Source: Haloarchaeobius amylolyticus (GTDB lineage Archaea; Halobacteriota; Halobacteria; Halobacteriales; Natrialbaceae). From it: a DNA stretch of 64,000 nt. Made by a program: the position numbers and the translations under genes. Below are positions 16,427 to 24,550 of the stretch, piece by piece. Where the stretch lies: positions 2,232,001-2,296,000 of the forward strand of contig NZ_JANHDH010000001.1 in NCBI RefSeq assembly GCF_026616195.1. The letters run 5' to 3'. The notes under the pieces were generated by a model. That model had not been told where the DNA came from. It did no database searches and worked only from the letters and a program-made list of their open reading frames with translations. Numbering within the stretch: the stretch's first letter is position 1; each line of letters starts with the position of its first letter.

Positions 16427-18877
16427 ATGAGCTCCGTGGTCGGAGAGGACACTGCGCGCACCATCAACCAGGGGCGTGAGAGCCTCGGCGTGTTGTTGCG
16501 CACCGCGCAGAAGCACCTCCAGAAGGTATTCATCGTCTTCCTGATCGGGTTGCTCGGCACCATCTACGCGTTGCGGCTGTTCATCTGGGACTTCCTGCGC
16601 GCGAACACCCAGCAGCGCATGTCGGCGAACGTCGCCGAGCAGGTCGACGTCATCGCCAGGACACCGTTCGACGTCATCCTGTTGCAGGTGAAGATCGGTC
16701 TCGTCGTCGGCATCGTCATGGCGCTCCCCGTGCTGTTGTACTACGCCCGCGACTCGCTGGCACAGCGCGGCGTCAAGCCGAGGGTGCCACTCTCGCGCTT
16801 CCAGATCGGCGGGTTCATCTCGCTCGGTATCTTCCTCTTCACGCTCGGTGTCATCTACGCGTACGCGGTCTTCTTCCCGTTCATGTTCCAGTTCCTGGCG
16901 ACCAACGCCGTGAACGCGTCCATCAAACCCAGCTACGACATCACGATGTGGACGCAGTTCATCGTCCTCCTGACCTTCTCGTTCGGGCTGGCCGCCCAGT
17001 TGCCCCTCGCGATGTCGGCGCTCTCGTACGCCGAGATCGTCCCCTACGAGCAGTGGCGCGACAAGTGGCGGTACGCCTTCGTCGCTATCTTCGTCTTCGG
17101 GGCCGTCTTCTCCCCGCCGGACCCCTTCACCCAGATCATGTGGGCGCTCCCGCTGATCTCGCTGTACGTCCTGAGCCTCGGGTTCTCGAAGGTCGTCACC
17201 AACCTCCACCGCGCCGGCGAGAACTCGCCCTCCGGCGGCAGCAACCTGCTGCGCACCCGCATCTACCAGCTGCTCGCCATCGTCGGCCTGACCAGCATCG
17301 CGACGTTCGTCGCGGTCGAGGCCGGCGGCCTGGAGACGGTCAACCGGCAGGTCGTCTCGCAGTTCCCCGGCTGGGTGCCAATCGGCCCGCTGTCGGTCGA
17401 GGGCCTCACCCCGTTCACCGGACTCGCCGGACAGGTGCTCGTCGCCATCGAGGCCGGCCTCATCGTCGGGACGCTCATCCTCGTCGCCTACACGGTCGTC
17501 GTGCTCCGGCAGCCGACGGTGCCCCGCGGCGGCACGCGGATGGGCGACCCGACGAGCATCGACCTCGACACCCTCGACGCGGCCGGCGTGCGGGCGGCGC
17601 CGATGGAGGTCTTCATGGAGCTCTCCGAGGACAAGGCGCTCAAGCACGCCCGCGCGGCGATGGACGAGGACGACTCCGAGAAGGCACAGGCCATCCTCGA
17701 CCGCTTCGACGACGCCCAGGAGGTCAAGGAGATGCAGGAGGCCGCCGAGTCGGGCGACCAGCCGCAGTCGCTGGCCGACCCGTCCTCGATGGGCGACGGC
17801 GTGGCCCCCGAACAGGCCGAGGAGGAGGGTAACGTCCTCTCGCGGACCGCGGCCGGCGTCCTCAACCCCTTCACGGAGGAGGAGACGACCGAGGAGGACA
17901 TCGGCGGCTACTACTACGACTTCGCGTTCATCCTGCAGTCGCTCACCTCGAAGTTCTTCCGCATCATCGCGCTGTTCATGATCGTGCTGGTCGGCTCGTT
18001 CGGCTGGCTCTACGGCGGCGGCCTCGGCGAGATCAAGCGGAACTTCATCTCGCGGGTCCCGCCGGCCATCCGTGGCGACCCCGCCGCGGTCGGCTTCGAG
18101 GAGTTCTTCGTCGCGGGCCAGCCCCTCACCGACGCCATGACGGTCATGCCCGGCGTCCCCGAGGCGGCCGGCACCGGCCCGACGAACCCTGGCGCGGTCG
18201 TGGGCGCACACCCCTACGAGCAGATCGTCACCGCGATGGGTGGCCCGAGCGAGGTCGGCCTCATCGTCGCGCTCCACCCCGTCGAGGCGCTCATCTTCGA
18301 GGTGAAGGTGAGTACCCTGCTGGCGGCCGTGACGGTGCTCCCGCTGGTGCTGTACTACGCGTGGCCCGCGATGAAAGAGCGCGGCCTCGTCAAGAGCGGG
18401 AACAACAACACGTTCCTCGTCTGGGGCGTCGCCCTGTTCGTCGGCTTCGTCATCGGGAGCATCCTCGGGTTCTTCGTGGTCGCCCCGACCATCATCTCCT
18501 ACCTCGTCTCCGACGCCATCCAGGCCGACATCATCATCTCCTACCGCCTGCAGAGCTTCTTCTGGCTCATCTTCTTCACCACGGCGGGCATCGGCATCTT
18601 CATCGACATCCCCATCACGATGCTGCTGTTCCACCGCGGCCGCATCGTCCGGTACGAGCAGATGCGGGAGTACTGGCGGCCGGTCATCCTCGGTATCTTC
18701 GCCCTCGCGGCGGTCTTCACGCCCTCCGGTGTGCTGACGATGCTCATCCTCGCCATCCCCATCGCGCTCGCCTACGGGCTGGGCCTCCTGTTGCTCGGCC
18801 TGCTGACGTTCCCGTGGCGGGCCCGGGGCGGTGGCGGCGGCTCGAAGCCCGAGGAACCGGAGCCAGAATCGGTGTAG
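16427..18877 (+). CDS. tatC: Double-domain twin-arginine translocase TatCt
   Basis: An 816-residue protein with two TatC domains in tandem. The first (about residues 1-270) has LQVKIGLVVGIVMALPVLLYY and the loop FSPPDPFTQ. A linker with two extra helices and an acidic region (EEEGNVLS, TEEETTEEDIGG) follows, then a second TatC domain (about 490-800) with FEVKVSTLLAAVTVLPLVLYY and FTPSGVLTM. Each carries the proline-rich loop and conserved Glu/Lys of TatC. This fusion is specific to haloarchaea, where it is the essential TatC. Start ATG at 16427 follows a TATA-poor shared divergent promoter. It ends in a short Gly-rich, acidic tail. Confidence 0.95.
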   Translation: MSSVVGEDTARTINQGRESLGVLLRTAQKHLQKVFIVFLIGLLGTIYALRLFIWDFLRANTQQRMSANVAEQVDVIARTPFDVILLQVKIGLVVGIVMALPVLLYYARDSLAQRGVKPRVPLSRFQIGGFISLGIFLFTLGVIYAYAVFFPFMFQFLATNAVNASIKPSYDITMWTQFIVLLTFSFGLAAQLPLAMSALSYAEIVPYEQWRDKWRYAFVAIFVFGAVFSPPDPFTQIMWALPLISLYVLSLGFSKVVTNLHRAGENSPSGGSNLLRTRIYQLLAIVGLTSIATFVAVEAGGLETVNRQVVSQFPGWVPIGPLSVEGLTPFTGLAGQVLVAIEAGLIVGTLILVAYTVVVLRQPTVPRGGTRMGDPTSIDLDTLDAAGVRAAPMEVFMELSEDKALKHARAAMDEDDSEKAQAILDRFDDAQEVKEMQEAAESGDQPQSLADPSSMGDGVAPEQAEEEGNVLSRTAAGVLNPFTEEETTEEDIGGYYYDFAFILQSLTSKFFRIIALFMIVLVGSFGWLYGGGLGEIKRNFISRVPPAIRGDPAAVGFEEFFVAGQPLTDAMTVMPGVPEAAGTGPTNPGAVVGAHPYEQIVTAMGGPSEVGLIVALHPVEALIFEVKVSTLLAAVTVLPLVLYYAWPAMKERGLVKSGNNNTFLVWGVALFVGFVIGSILGFFVVAPTIISYLVSDAIQADIIISYRLQSFFWLIFFTTAGIGIFIDIPITMLLFHRGRIVRYEQMREYWRPVILGIFALAAVFTPSGVLTMLILAIPIALAYGLGLLLLGLLTFPWRARGGGGGSKPEEPEPESV

Positions 18878-18916
18878 GCCGGGCGGTACCGGCCCGTCGC
18901 TTTCTGCTGGCGGCGC

Positions 18917-19402
18917 TCAGTCGAGGAGCGCCTGCAGCGACTCGTCGTCGTAGTTGACGAGCAGGCGTGACTCCTGTTTGACCGTCCGGAGGACGACGTT
19001 CGTCGAGGAGTCGACGACGCCGTCCATGTCGATGATGCGGTCGATGAGTTGCTGGAGGTCGTCGTGACCGCGGACCTGCGAGATGACCAGGAACGAGACC
19101 TCGCCGAGCATCTGGTACACCTGCTGGACGCCGGAGATGTCCGCGAGTCGCTCGCCGACGTCGCCGTACTCCTGGCCGTACTCGCTCTGGATGCGCGTGA
19201 TGGCGGTCAGCTCGAACCCGAGTTCCTGGGGGTCGAGTTCTGCGACCCGGCCCTCGAACAGGCCGTTCTCGCGGTAGGTCTCGATGCGGTAGTACACCGT
19301 CGACGTGCTGATGCCGAGGGTCTCGGCGAGTTCGGTCGCGTCTACCTCTCCGTGTTCGTCGAGCTGGGTGAGAATCTCGATGTCGGTTTCGTCAAGCTCC
19401 AT
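18917..19402 (-). CDS. Lrp/AsnC family transcriptional regulator
   Basis: A 161-residue DNA-binding protein. Residues 5-52 form the winged HTH (ILTQLDEHGEVDATELAETLG, then ISTSTVYYRIETYRENG) and residues 65-145 the RAM ligand-binding domain (VQQVYQMLGEVSFLVIS). It matches the Lrp family in length. It lies 45 nt downstream of potA on the same strand, so it may be made from the potA transcript and respond to an amino acid or polyamine. A GTGCC-TCT-GGCAC dyad in the potA/potD promoter region is a candidate target. The effector is not identifiable. Confidence 0.92.
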   Translation of the reverse strand: MELDETDIEILTQLDEHGEVDATELAETLGISTSTVYYRIETYRENGLFEGRVAELDPQELGFELTAITRIQSEYGQEYGDVGERLADISGVQQVYQMLGEVSFLVISQVRGHDDLQQLIDRIIDMDGVVDSSTNVVLRTVKQESRLLVNYDDESLQALLD

Positions 19403-19447
19403 GGTCTCGTCTGTGGCTGGTCACGCCGGGTTGTGTTGCTATGCGGT

Positions 19448-20518
19448 TCACTCGAACACCACCGGACCGTCGTCGACCAGTTCGAAGTGGGCGGTGTCAC
19501 CGCGCTCGACCGGCGTCTCTCGACCCTGCATGACCACGCGAACCTCCGAGAGGCCGGCTGATTCAGGGTCGACCACGTAGTTCGTCTGGTCGCCCTGGAA
19601 GTACCGCTCGACGATCTCCCCGGTGAACGCGCTACCGTCAGGGTCGCCCAAGGAAATATCCTCCGGCCTGATGGAGACCGTCACCTCGCCGTCGACCTCC
19701 TCGTCGGTGTGGAAACTGAAACTGCCACCCTCGCCGACGGAGACCATCGAGCCGTCGCCGTTCGACCGTGCGTGGCCGTCGAGGAGGTTGGTGTCACCGA
19801 TGAAGTCCGCGACGAACGGGGAGGCGGGGTCGCGGTAGATCTCCTCGGGTCGACCGACCTGTTCGATCTGCCCCTCGTTCAGGACGGCGATACGGTCGGA
19901 GAGGGTCATCGCGACCTCCTGGTCGTGGGTCACGTAGAAGAACGCGCCCTGGGTCTTCTCGTGGAGCTTTCGCAACTCGACCTGCATCTGTTTGCGCAGT
20001 TTGCGGTCGAGACTCGACAGTGGCTCGTCGAGCAGGAGGACCGCGGGTTCGTTGACCAGCGCACGCGCGAGCGCGACACGCTGTTGTTGGCCGCCGGAGA
20101 GTTCGCCGGGGTCGCGGTCTGCGAACCCTTCGAGGTCGACGAGTTCGAGGTACTCCTGGGCCTTCTGCATCCGGTCTTGCTTCTCGACGCCCGCCTTCTT
20201 CAGCCCGTAGGCGACGTTCTCGCCGACGGTCATGTGGGGGAACAACGAGAGGTGCTGGAACACCAGGTTCGAGTCGCGTTCCTCCGGAGGGATGCTCCGC
20301 ATGTCCATCCCGTTGAGCCGGAGGCTGCCTGCGGTCGGTGTCTCGAAGCCACTTATCATGCGCAGGGTGGTCGTCTTGCCACACCCCGATGGGCCGACCA
20401 GCGAGAAGAACTCGCCCTGTCGGATGGTGAGGTCGATGCCGTCGACGGCGGTGACCGACCCGTACTCCTTGCGGATGTCGGAGAGTTCGACGAGCGCCTG
20501 TTCGTCACTCGGTGACAT
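19448..20518 (-). CDS. potA: Spermidine/putrescine-type ABC transporter ATP-binding protein
   Basis: The 356-residue importer ATPase. Walker A GPSGCGKTT, Q-loop VFQHLSLFPHMTVGENV, signature LSGGQQQRVALARAL, Walker B VLLLDEPLSSLD, H-loop FYVTHDQ, followed by a C-terminal TOBE/OB regulatory domain (about residues 240-356; VSIRPEDISLG). This length and domain order are those of PotA and other MOI-type ATPases. It is transcribed away from potD; a TATA-like GATTTATTAG on the minus strand (20541-20550) lies 23-32 nt before the ATG. Its partners potD, potB and potC are on the opposite strand across a 145-nt shared regulatory region. Confidence 0.92.
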   Translation of the reverse strand: MSPSDEQALVELSDIRKEYGSVTAVDGIDLTIRQGEFFSLVGPSGCGKTTTLRMISGFETPTAGSLRLNGMDMRSIPPEERDSNLVFQHLSLFPHMTVGENVAYGLKKAGVEKQDRMQKAQEYLELVDLEGFADRDPGELSGGQQQRVALARALVNEPAVLLLDEPLSSLDRKLRKQMQVELRKLHEKTQGAFFYVTHDQEVAMTLSDRIAVLNEGQIEQVGRPEEIYRDPASPFVADFIGDTNLLDGHARSNGDGSMVSVGEGGSFSFHTDEEVDGEVTVSIRPEDISLGDPDGSAFTGEIVERYFQGDQTNYVVDPESAGLSEVRVVMQGRETPVERGDTAHFELVDDGPVVFE

Positions 20519-20540
20519 ACCGCTCGATTTGCTCTGGCTA

Positions 20541-20550
20541 CTAATAAATC
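20541..20550 (-). promoter_or_regulatory. TATA-like box of potA
   Basis: GATTTATTAG on the minus strand, centred about 27 nt before the potA ATG at 20518; predicts a leaderless message. Confidence 0.5.
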
Positions 20551-20591
20551 ACCGGGATTATTTGGAGACTAACCTGCTCCATACTCGGTTT

Positions 20592-20604
20592 GTGCCTCTG
20601 GCAC
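20592..20604. promoter_or_regulatory. Perfect dyad GTGCC-TCT-GGCAC between potA and potD
   Basis: A 13-bp perfect inverted repeat midway between the divergent potA and potD promoters, about 29 nt upstream of the potD TATA box and 42 nt upstream of the potA one. Its form suits an Lrp-family or other dimeric regulator controlling both transcripts. The neighbouring Lrp gene is the natural candidate, by inference only. Confidence 0.5.
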
Positions 20605-20632
20605 CTGAAATAAACTGATTTAGTTGGTCAAG

Positions 20633-20640
20633 TTTTAATA
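20633..20640 (+). promoter_or_regulatory. TATA box of potD
   Basis: TTTTAATA, centred 27 nt before the ATG at 20664, predicting a leaderless transcript. Confidence 0.55.
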
Positions 20641-20663
20641 TCTTCCAGACTGACGGCTGATAC

Positions 20664-21806
20664 ATGCCAAACGGTACCAATGGCCATCGCGAGGATGCGG
20701 TGGAGACGAAACCGACCAAGCGGCGTACGTTCCTGAAAAGTGCGGGTGCAGCGAGCGCAGCGTCGATGCTCGGACTCGCAGGCTGTGTCGGTGGGCTGAC
20801 CGGTGGGAGTGGGACGACGACGATCAACATCTACACCTGGGAGGAGTACAAGGACTTCAAGGAGCAGATCGAGAGCAAACTCGACGTCACGGTGAAGTAC
20901 ACCATCGGGACGTCCTCGGCGAAGATGTTCTCGGCGTTCAACTCCGGCCAGGACTCCCAGTACGACGTCGTCATCCCGAACAACAACTACATCCCCAAGC
21001 TCCAGCAGGCGGGACTGCTCGCCCCGCTCCAGAAGGACCAGGTCCCGAACTTCGAGAACCTGTACGGGAAGTTCAAGGAGTTCGCCAACACCCAGTTCGC
21101 CGACGGTGGGGACATCTACGGCGTCCCCATCCGCTTCGGCTGGTACGGCGTCTCCTACGACAGCCGCAAGGTCGACGACCCCGAGAAGTCCTACTCCGAG
21201 CTGTTCAGCGAGGACCACAAGGGGAGCATCATCATGTACGACAACCACTTCAAGTCGATGAGCGCGACGGCGCTCTCGCTCGGGTACACGGACGCCTTCG
21301 AGGGCGCGAAGGTGAGCCTCTCGGACAAGCAGATAGAGAAGGTCAAAGAGAAGCTCATCGAACAGAAGCCCCTGCTCCAGGGGTACATCGCGGCGGACCC
21401 GACGTACATCAAGTCCTTCCGGCAGGGCAACCACACCATCGGGCTCTCCGGCCGGAACGAGATCGTGGAGATGTGGGCCAACGGCGACGACTGGGTCGAC
21501 CTCTACGTCCCCAAGGAGGGGTCGCTCGCGTGGTTCGAGGGCGCCGGCGTCTCCGCGAAGTCCGACAACAAGGAGATGGCCTGGAAGGTCGTCAACGAGT
21601 ACATCGGCGCGAAGACCGGTGCCGAACTCGCGAAGGTCGGCTACTCGCCGAGCTGTAACCCGAACACCCAGGAGAACCTCTCCGGCGAGCAGAACGAGAT
21701 GTTCGGCAAGGTCGACCCGAGCCGCCTGGAGGGCTTCATCCCGTTCAAGGCCGTCGAGAACGAGGAGAAGTGGATCACCGCCTGGGAGGACGTGAAGACG
21801 GCCTGA
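20664..21806 (+). CDS. potD: Polyamine-type ABC transporter substrate-binding lipoprotein
   Basis: Captures a polyamine-like ligand outside the cell for the PotBC permease. The 380-residue precursor has a Tat signal KRRTFLKSAG (residues 19-28) and lipobox GLAGC with Cys41, so it is exported folded and lipid-anchored. The mature part starts TTTINIYTWEEYKDF, matching the PotD/PotF start (Y/W pair), and has the two-lobe type II binding fold with VVIPNNNYI and SPSCNPNTQE. Specific ligand (spermidine, putrescine or other) cannot be fixed from sequence. First gene of potDBC; 20 nt separate it from potB. Confidence 0.9.
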   Translation: MPNGTNGHREDAVETKPTKRRTFLKSAGAASAASMLGLAGCVGGLTGGSGTTTINIYTWEEYKDFKEQIESKLDVTVKYTIGTSSAKMFSAFNSGQDSQYDVVIPNNNYIPKLQQAGLLAPLQKDQVPNFENLYGKFKEFANTQFADGGDIYGVPIRFGWYGVSYDSRKVDDPEKSYSELFSEDHKGSIIMYDNHFKSMSATALSLGYTDAFEGAKVSLSDKQIEKVKEKLIEQKPLLQGYIAADPTYIKSFRQGNHTIGLSGRNEIVEMWANGDDWVDLYVPKEGSLAWFEGAGVSAKSDNKEMAWKVVNEYIGAKTGAELAKVGYSPSCNPNTQENLSGEQNEMFGKVDPSRLEGFIPFKAVENEEKWITAWEDVKTA

Positions 21807-21826
21807 ACACCCCGTATTCCACATCA

Positions 21827-22744
21827 ATGTCCACAGAGCAATCGACGCGTAAGCGACTGGTGGCGGCGTTCAGCGAGCCGAAACGCCGGCTCGGGCTCGT
21901 CATCGGGCCGAGCGGCCTCTGGCTCCTGTTGCTGTTGCTGGCGCCCATCACCTTCATGGTGACCGTGAGCTTCCTGCAGGTGAACGACGCCTACCAGATC
22001 GTCTGGGAGCCGACGCTCGCGAACTACGGGGAGCTGTTCAGCGGGAGCGGGCCGTTCTGGGAGACCTCGTTCTACGAGTCGCTCGTCCTGTCGTACCAGA
22101 TCGCGTTCGTGACGACCATCCTGTGTCTGGTGCTCGCGTTCCCGCTCGCGTACTACCTGGCACGGGCCGACGGTCGGACGTTCAAGATCGTCATCTACCT
22201 CGTGTTGCTCCCGTTCTTCACGATGTACCTCGTCCGGGCGTACTCGTGGTTCCTGATGTTCGGCCCCAACGGCGTCATCAACGCCACCCTGACGACCATC
22301 GGCATCGTCGACGAACCGCTCGGGATATTCAACTTCGGGAAGGTGGCCATCATCATCGGCCTGGTCCACGCGTACTTCCCGTACATGCTGCTGTCGCTGT
22401 ACGCCAGCCTGGACGGTATCGACTTCAGCCTCATCGAGGCGGCGCGGGACCTCGGCGCGAGCCGGGTCGCCGTCGTCAGGGACGTCATCATCCCGCTCAC
22501 CCTGCCCGGCATCATCAGTGGGAGCCTGTTCGTGTTCGTGCCCTCGCTGGGCGCGTTCATCACGCCGCGGTTCCTTGGCCAGGGGAAGGTGCTCATGATC
22601 GGACAGCTCATCGAGGAACGCATCAACTCGCTGTACGCTATCGACTACGGCAGCGCGGCGTCGATGTTCATCGTCATCTCCATCGTCATCGCGTTCGCCG
22701 TGGCGTTCCGGTACGTCAGCATCGAGGACATCGGAGGTGTCTGA
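21827..22744 (+). CDS. potB: Polyamine-type ABC transporter permease PotB
   Basis: A 305-residue inner-membrane permease with six helices. The cytoplasmic EAA loop that docks to PotA reads EAARDLGASRVAVVRDVIIP, close to the consensus EAAxxLGAS. The first helix is WLLLLLLAPITFMVTVSF and the start MSTEQSTRKRL precedes it. ATG at 21827 was chosen over an in-frame ATG at 21770, which lies inside potD. The permease pairs with the next gene, potC, whose ATG is 1 nt after its stop, so the two are probably translated together. Confidence 0.92.
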   Translation: MSTEQSTRKRLVAAFSEPKRRLGLVIGPSGLWLLLLLLAPITFMVTVSFLQVNDAYQIVWEPTLANYGELFSGSGPFWETSFYESLVLSYQIAFVTTILCLVLAFPLAYYLARADGRTFKIVIYLVLLPFFTMYLVRAYSWFLMFGPNGVINATLTTIGIVDEPLGIFNFGKVAIIIGLVHAYFPYMLLSLYASLDGIDFSLIEAARDLGASRVAVVRDVIIPLTLPGIISGSLFVFVPSLGAFITPRFLGQGKVLMIGQLIEERINSLYAIDYGSAASMFIVISIVIAFAVAFRYVSIEDIGGV

Positions 22745-22745
22745 G

Positions 22746-23618
22746 ATGGCGACAGAGACCCAGACCGACACCGGTACCGAGGGGTTCTCGGGCGTGTTCG
22801 ACCACGAGGTGCGCGAGCGCCTGCTGAGCGTGGGGTTCCGGCTCCTCACGGTGGCGCTGCTCGTGTTCCTGTGGATCCCCCTCGCGGTGATGGTCATCCT
22901 CTCGTTCATGCAGAACTCGAGTACGTTCTTCCCGTTCCAGGGGGTCACCCTGCAACACTACACCGCGACCTTCGCCGACGAGGCGCTGATGGGGTCGCTG
23001 TTCACGAGCGTCCAGATCGCGACGATCTCGGCGGTCATCGCGACCGTCCTCGGCGTGCTCGCGAGCTTCGGGCTCGCGCGCTACGACTTCCCGTACAAGG
23101 AGGCCTACCGGACCATCGGTATCCTGCCGATGGTCATCCCGGGCGTCGTCCTCGGCATCGCCCTGCTCATCTACTTCCAGACGTTGCTCGGGCTGTCGCC
23201 CGGGTTCCTCACGCTGGTGTTGACCCACTCGGTGTACGGCTTCCCGTTCGTCCTGCTCATCGTCACGTCGCGGATGTACACCTTCGACGAGTCCCTGGAG
23301 GAGGCGGCCCGGGACCTCGGGGCGGACCCGCTGACGGTGTTCAAGGACGTGACCTTCCCGGTCATCGCGCCGGCCATCGGCGCCGGGTTCCTGTTCGCGT
23401 GGATCCGGTCGTTCGAGGACTTCATCCGTGCCCACTTCGTCAAGGGCGTGATGGACGTGCTGACCACGGCGATGTTCGGGATGATCAAGTTCGGGGCGGC
23501 CCCGAAGATGAACGCCATCTCGTCGTTCATCGTCTTCGTCATCGCGGTCGTCCTCGCGGTCGCGATGAACGTCGGGAACGTCACCGGGTACGTCGCCGGG
23601 ACCGAGGAGGAGGAGTAG
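22746..23618 (+). CDS. potC: Polyamine-type ABC transporter permease PotC
   Basis: The 290-residue second permease of the importer, six helices. EAA loop EEAARDLGADPLTVFKDV is clear, and the order of helices follows PotC (FLWIPLAVMVILSF first, then an extracytoplasmic loop with NSSTFFPFQGVTLQHY). ATG at 22746 was chosen; a GTG at 22737 would overlap potB by 8 nt. A hairpin with a T-run 55 nt downstream is a likely terminator for potDBC. The tail TEEEE is acidic as is usual in this organism. Confidence 0.92.
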   Translation: MATETQTDTGTEGFSGVFDHEVRERLLSVGFRLLTVALLVFLWIPLAVMVILSFMQNSSTFFPFQGVTLQHYTATFADEALMGSLFTSVQIATISAVIATVLGVLASFGLARYDFPYKEAYRTIGILPMVIPGVVLGIALLIYFQTLLGLSPGFLTLVLTHSVYGFPFVLLIVTSRMYTFDESLEEAARDLGADPLTVFKDVTFPVIAPAIGAGFLFAWIRSFEDFIRAHFVKGVMDVLTTAMFGMIKFGAAPKMNAISSFIVFVIAVVLAVAMNVGNVTGYVAGTEEEE

Positions 23619-23673
23619 CCCGCCACCACAGTACTTTGTAATCTCTCCAATCTGGATGCTCTATAAAAGATAA

Positions 23674-23698
23674 GGACTTAGAAAGAGTCCAACTTTTT
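23674..23698 (+). terminator. Possible terminator after potDBC
   Basis: GGACT (23674-23678), loop TAGAAAG, AGTCC (23686-23690), then AACTTTTTC at 23691-23699. A 5-bp stem followed by a T-run fits an intrinsic-type stop; the stem is weak, and it may instead be an operator for the next gene. Confidence 0.4.
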
Positions 23699-23749
23699 CT
23701 AATCTACACTACTCTTTAGTCTATTCTTTGTAGTATATACAATACAAGG

Positions 23750-24550
23750 ATGTCTTCCATCGAGTCGCTGCAGACCACACCCGTCTCCTACGAGTACGAC
23801 AGCGAGGCCGACGTGGCACGCGTCACGCTGTCGCGCCCCGACAGCCTCAACGCCGTCACGCGACCACTGTACGACGGTATCCGGGCGGGACTCGACGCCG
23901 CCGCAGACGACGACGCCCGGGTCGTCGTCCTCCAGGGCGAGGGCCGCGCCTTCTGCGTCGGCGCGGACATGAAGGGCCACGACGAGGCCGAGCGCACGCC
24001 CGCCGAGAAGCGCGAGTACGTCGAGACCGCCCAGGCGACCTGCCGGGCGGTCCAGACTCACCCCGCGCCAGTCGTCGCGAAGGTACAGGGGTACGCCATC
24101 GGCGCCGGGGCGGAGCTGGCCCTGAGTGCCGACTGCATCGTGATGGCCGAAGACGCCGAGATGCGCTTCCCCGAGGTGTCCATCGGGACCTACGTCGGCG
24201 GCGGCGTCACGTACACCCTCCCCGAGCGCGTCGGCCGGGCGAAGGCGCGTGAACTCGTCCTGACCGCGGCGACCGTCGAGGGGACCGAGGCCGGCGACAT
24301 GGGCCTCGCGACCGAGGCCGTCCCACCCGAGGACCTCGACGAGGCGGTCGCCGACCTCGCGGACACCCTCGCGGGTCACGCGCCCGTCCCGATGCAGTAC
24401 GCGAAAGAACAGTTCCGACGCGAACCCGACCGCGACCACCTGCTGACCGCGGAGGCCGACGCCCTGCTGGCCTGCATGGAGACCGACGACTGGCAGGAGG
24501 GCGTCGACGCGTTCGCCGAGGACCGCGAGCCGCAGTTCCGGGGTGAGTGA
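23750..24550 (+). CDS. Enoyl-CoA hydratase/isomerase family protein (first of operon)
   Basis: Crotonase-fold enzyme acting on acyl-CoA intermediates. The 266-residue protein has RVTLSRPDSLNAVT and the oxyanion-hole segments GEGRAFCVGADMKGH and GYAIGAGAELALSADC, plus FPEVSIGTYVGGGVTYTLP. The acid position expected in hydratases (Glu-Val region near residue 145, FPEV) is kept; whether it hydrates, isomerises or thioesterifies is not fixed by this. The frame runs 8 nt into the next gene. Its upstream region is unusually AT-rich with CTATAAAAGA at 23661 and TATATAC at 23734. Confidence 0.9.
   Translation: MSSIESLQTTPVSYEYDSEADVARVTLSRPDSLNAVTRPLYDGIRAGLDAAADDDARVVVLQGEGRAFCVGADMKGHDEAERTPAEKREYVETAQATCRAVQTHPAPVVAKVQGYAIGAGAELALSADCIVMAEDAEMRFPEVSIGTYVGGGVTYTLPERVGRAKARELVLTAATVEGTEAGDMGLATEAVPPEDLDEAVADLADTLAGHAPVPMQYAKEQFRREPDRDHLLTAEADALLACMETDDWQEGVDAFAEDREPQFRGE

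Noticed and set aside
16295-18634. 779-codon open frame on the minus strand
   Set aside because: Entirely antisense to the double-TatC gene, whose helices and motifs are clear. High-GC haloarchaeal DNA leaves long antisense frames stop-free; the translation is His/Asp/Glu/Arg low complexity.
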